From: Desulfobotulus pelophilus
GTDB taxonomy: Bacteria > Desulfobacterota > Desulfobacteria > Desulfobacterales > ASO4-4
Direction of reading: 5' to 3'
DNA: 64,000 bases
NCBI RefSeq assembly: GCF_026155325.1
Contig: NZ_JAPFPW010000002.1
Span: 310,001 to 374,000 of the forward strand
Shown: one piece after another, positions 61,298 through 64,000 of the stretch
Numbering within the stretch: the stretch's first letter is position 1
How the letters are laid out: every line of letters starts with the position of its first letter
Translations under genes and position numbers: made by a program
The notes under the pieces: generated by a model
What the model was told of the DNA's origin: nothing
Database searches by the model: none
What the model saw: the letters and a program-made list of their open reading frames with translations, nothing else

Positions 61298-61661
61298 GGA
61301 GGCTCCTTTTGTTCGGAATCAAGGTAGAGTCAATTTTCTTGCATAATTTTTTTGAGTTTAGTAAGATTGCATATAACTCACTACATAATGTTGAAAAACT
61401 GTAAGTTTTTTTATGGGCCGCCGCCCATTTTACAGTGCAGATGGAGCCGGTATCATACGGATTCCATTATCCCTTCAGGCTACCCGCCAAACCGCAGTTG
61501 ATCTGCAAAGCTGCCCCCTGAACCTGAAAAAAGGGGCATGGATTACGTCTTTTTGTATCCAGCCGTCGGCATGAAATGGATCCTTATGTATTCAGTCCTG
61601 TTACCAAGCCTTTTCTGATGTGAAAATCCGTTGAAAAATTGCAACCGCAAGGAGCCTTTCC
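61298..61661. other. Intergenic region with a long hairpin
   Basis: 364 AT-rich bases between divergent genes. A hairpin at 61398-61436 has ACTGTAA pairing TTACAGT outside and ATGGGC pairing GCCCAT inside, with a T tract in its 5' side. AT-rich tracts near 61330-61390 are candidate promoters. The chemoreceptor ribosome site (AAGGAGCC) closes the region. No known RNA class recognised. Confidence 0.4.
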
Positions 61662-63248
61662 ATGGAAACCACCTCGTTGCACATTCCGGTGCAGAAGCGC
61701 ATTTTTGTCCGCATTATCACAACCGTACTCCTGATGACCACACTTATTCTTGTGATCATGGGCTTCTGGCAGTATCAGACAGCCAGATCCAGCCTTCAGC
61801 AGGGGATGGCTGTAGATGCGGATCTTGTTGTGCAGCGTCTCCTTCAGGCCCTTCAGGAACCCCTTTATAATTTTGACATGGCCCAGGCGGAAGCACTTTT
61901 GCGATCAGAAATACCTGACAACAGGCTTTCTGCCATAGGTCTTTCGGACCCTGCCAACACCCGAATGATCATGGTCGTGGTGAAAGATGGAGCGGGCAAA
62001 CCTGCAAAGACGGAGAAACTCCCTGAAACGAACGGTTATCGGCAGGAAAGTCCTGTCAAACGGTCTGATGATGTGCTCGGTCATATAACAGTGGTGATGA
62101 ATCTTTCCCATTATGAGGAAAATCTCCGGCAGATTCTTCGTAATACGGTTCTGACCATTGTTTTATTGAACATCCTGCTTCTGGCGGTTATGGCCCTAAG
62201 TCTGCGCATCATGGTTTTTATGCCCCTGCAGTCTACCATTGCAGCCGTCAGAGATATTGCGGAAGGGGAGGGAGATCTGACGAGAAGAATTTCCGAGGCC
62301 AGTGGCAATGAACTCAGTCTTGCTGCCCGCTGGATCAATGTTTTTATCCTTCAGATTCATGGGATAATGAGCCGTATCCGGGATAACGGGAACAGTCTTG
62401 CGGATTCTGCCGCCAGTCTTCTTTCCATATCCGAACGGTTGGCAACGGATTCCAGAACATCATCGGAACGGGCATCGGCCGTATCCCGGGCCACCGGCAG
62501 CATGAGCCAGAGTATGGACAGCATTGCTTCGGCCATGGAGCAGGCATCCACCAACACTTCCATGGTGGCAGCAGCAGCCGAACAGATGACGGCAACCATC
62601 GATGAAATTGCAAAAAACACGGAGAGTGCACGGCGCAACACCAAGAATGCCGTTGACCGTTCCGAAGTGGCCACGGAAAAAATGGCTCAGTTGGAAAAGG
62701 TTGCAGGAGAAATCGGTAAGGTTACGGAGTCCATTACGGAAATATCGGAACAGACCAACCTCCTTGCCCTTAATGCCACCATAGAGGCGGCCCGTGCCGG
62801 TGAGGCAGGCAAAGGTTTTGCCGTTGTGGCCAGTGAAATCAAAACCCTGGCTACCCAGACAACCACCGCCACGGAAAATATCCGAAAAATTATTGGTACG
62901 GCGCAGAGTCTGATCAAGGATGCCACCGGTGAAGTGCAGGATGTGTCCGGTGCCATTCAGTCCACCAGTGATATGGTTACGGTAATTGCCACTGCTGTGG
63001 AGCAGCAGTCAGCCGCAACAAGGGAGATATCGGGCAATGTACATCAGGCCGCCCAGGGCATTCAGGAGGTGAATGAGAACATGGCGACCATGACGGGGTT
63101 TGTGCAAAGTATTCGCAATGATATTGAGAGCGTGGATCAAATCAGCCAGGAAATGAACAATATCAGCTGTGATGTGAATGGGCGGGCCAGGGAGGTGGCT
63201 TCCATGGCCGAAGGTCTTCAGGGGCTTATCGGCCGGTTTGTTCTGTAA
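61662..63248 (+). CDS. Methyl-accepting chemotaxis protein
   Basis: 528 residues. A first helix (about 17-37) and a second (about 160-185) flank a small periplasmic domain of about 120 residues. HAMP is visible as [16 protein letters not shown], and the signalling tip is [22 protein letters not shown]. It lacks the dCache sensor of the other chemoreceptor and may take a bound protein as its signal. It is followed 92 bases on by a gene for a secreted solute-binding protein, a possible partner. Confidence 0.95.
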   Translation: METTSLHIPVQKRIFVRIITTVLLMTTLILVIMGFWQYQTARSSLQQGMAVDADLVVQRLLQALQEPLYNFDMAQAEALLRSEIPDNRLSAIGLSDPANTRMIMVVVKDGAGKPAKTEKLPETNGYRQESPVKRSDDVLGHITVVMNLSHYEENLRQILRNTVLTIVLLNILLLAVMALSLRIMVFMPLQSTIAAVRDIAEGEGDLTRRISEASGNELSLAARWINVFILQIHGIMSRIRDNGNSLADSAASLLSISERLATDSRTSSERASAVSRATGSMSQSMDSIASAMEQASTNTSMVAAAAEQMTATIDEIAKNTESARRNTKNAVDRSEVATEKMAQLEKVAGEIGKVTESITEISEQTNLLALNATIEAARAGEAGKGFAVVASEIKTLATQTTTATENIRKIIGTAQSLIKDATGEVQDVSGAIQSTSDMVTVIATAVEQQSAATREISGNVHQAAQGIQEVNENMATMTGFVQSIRNDIESVDQISQEMNNISCDVNGRAREVASMAEGLQGLIGRFVL

Positions 63249-63340
63249 AGGATTTGTTCAACAGTGCCATGACACATAAGGCACGGGCATTGGATGCAGA
63301 AATTTCTTGCTGTCTACGGATTGTTCAAAAGGAGGTGTGT

Positions 63341-64000
63341 ATGATGGGTTCCGTGAGGGTGAGTATTTTGATCAGCAGCATGCTTTTGATTGCCATGGCA
63401 TTATTTGTCAGTGCGGTTTGTGCCAGAGAGACCGTGCGTGTTGTGGGGCACCAGTATACGCCATATCAGAATCAGGATCAGTCAGGTTTTCAGAATGATC
63501 TGGTGAAGGCAGCCTTTGATGCCGTTGGCTTGCAAGCGGATATTGCCATCACCCCTCCCTTTCGAACCATTCAGGATTTTTATAACTGCAGGTATGCTGT
63601 CTCCGCTGATGGAGAGACTTTGGAAGATGAGATCAAAAACAGAGAGCTTGATGTACGAAAGCATGTCTACTGGAATGTGCCCATAGGGCTTATGTACTAT
63701 AAACCCAACTTAACGGAAGCGGAGCGGAAAGCCCTTGAATCCGTAAGTGATTTTTCTCAGATTAATCCGGAGTATTCCATATTGAGTTATGGAGGATATG
63801 ATCCCTATACCCCGGAGGGTTTTCAGGGAAAGGTAGACTCCCGGTCCCATTCTCCGGAACAGACCATGATGATGATAAAGGGCAATCGATATAAGCTGGG
63901 TTTTGAAGTGCTGGGAGTAACTCCCTATACTATTATGAACAGTGATGATCCGGCGGATCTGAAAAATTGGGGTTTTGTGAATGCCTGGGTCTTTGTACCG
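63341..64000 (+). CDS. Secreted solute-binding protein, truncated at the window edge
   Basis: The frame is open from the ATG at 63341 (AAGGAGG upstream) through the last base, 220 codons so far. A signal peptide (ISSMLLIAMALFVSAVCA) is followed by VRVVGHQYTPYQNQDQSGFQNDLVKAAFDAVG, the opening of an extracellular solute-binding family 3-like domain. The product is periplasmic. The upstream chemoreceptor suggests it delivers a ligand for taxis or uptake; the 3' part and any permease genes lie beyond the window. The call is by pattern only. Confidence 0.75.
   Translation, partial: MMGSVRVSILISSMLLIAMALFVSAVCARETVRVVGHQYTPYQNQDQSGFQNDLVKAAFDAVGLQADIAITPPFRTIQDFYNCRYAVSADGETLEDEIKNRELDVRKHVYWNVPIGLMYYKPNLTEAERKALESVSDFSQINPEYSILSYGGYDPYTPEGFQGKVDSRSHSPEQTMMMIKGNRYKLGFEVLGVTPYTIMNSDDPADLKNWGFVNAWVFVP

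Noticed and set aside
1-64000. tRNA or rRNA genes, CRISPR arrays, transposases, integrases, phage genes
   Set aside because: I looked for tRNA T-loop signatures in the gaps, spaced direct repeats and transposase or integrase motifs and found none; base composition shows no obvious island.

Overview
The window is ordinary chromosome from a Gram-negative anaerobe, most likely a Desulfobacterota (deltaproteobacterial) sulfate-reducer relative. This assignment is inference from content: a tungsten-type aldehyde:ferredoxin oxidoreductase, a selenocysteine-containing HesB/IscA-like protein, a radical-type 4-hydroxybutyryl-CoA dehydratase, futalosine-pathway MqnD, FolE2, short Psd plus PssA, several chemoreceptors and a sigma-54 activator. 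GC looks close to half. Genes are densely packed, mostly on the + strand, with many Shine-Dalgarno (SD) led starts and frequent GTG/TTG starts. I see no rRNA, tRNA, CRISPR array, prophage or insertion sequence.

Layout. 1-1691: the 3' part of a double-receiver signalling protein and a cysteine-motif protein. 1901-4345: CopA copper ATPase. 4690-6961: a metallo-beta-lactamase-fold hydrolase, convergent with a PurF-like protein that has lost its glutaminase nucleophile. 7153-15596: a branched-chain amino acid block made of an attenuator with a Leu/Ile/Val-rich leader peptide, ilvD-ilvB-ilvN, a CGGC protein, cimA, a structured intergenic region and leuA. 15750-18720: DMT transporter, Ste24-like protease and an orphan protein. 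18875-28963: housekeeping genes (RNase J, FtsK, methyltransferase, psd-pssA, asd, greA-rpoZ-ttcA-folE2). 29078-35884: a gamma-carbonic-anhydrase-like protein, then a TetR-led cluster for alcohol and aldehyde oxidation (SCP2-like protein, Fe-alcohol dehydrogenase, aldehyde dehydrogenase, AOR). 36048-38670: a sensor diguanylate cyclase split over three frames. 39470-43087: ClpB, a small protein and the selenoprotein with a visible SECIS hairpin. 43240-44720: cysteine-rich protein, small membrane protein and FliL-like lipoprotein. 44784-47301: a sigma-54-type promoter followed by 4-hydroxybutyryl-CoA dehydratase, a small protein and an SDR. 47533-55580: a monooxygenase-fold protein, then on the minus strand a sigma-54 activator, a binding lipoprotein, a hybrid kinase and a chemoreceptor. 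55664-64000: thioesterase, DJ-1/PfpI protein, phosphotransferase, SEC-C methionine aminopeptidase, YchJ, MqnD, an rRNA methyltransferase, a chemoreceptor and a partial binding protein.

How the parts work together. IlvD, IlvB and IlvN with CimA and LeuA cover the committed steps to valine, isoleucine (by the threonine-independent citramalate route) and leucine, apparently with at least one attenuation control. The ADH-ALDH-AOR cluster would take alcohols through aldehydes to acids and deliver electrons to NAD and ferredoxin. The 4-hydroxybutyryl-CoA dehydratase operon suggests gamma-hydroxy acid or crotonyl-CoA metabolism under sigma-54 control, and a sigma-54 activator lies about 7 kb away.

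The items most worth a second look are the nucleophile-less PurF paralogue with its Fe-S ligands intact, the structured RNA and 31-codon ORF before leuA, the selenoprotein that naive gene calling would miss, the sigma-54 promoter before the dehydratase, and the binding protein/hybrid kinase/activator operon.
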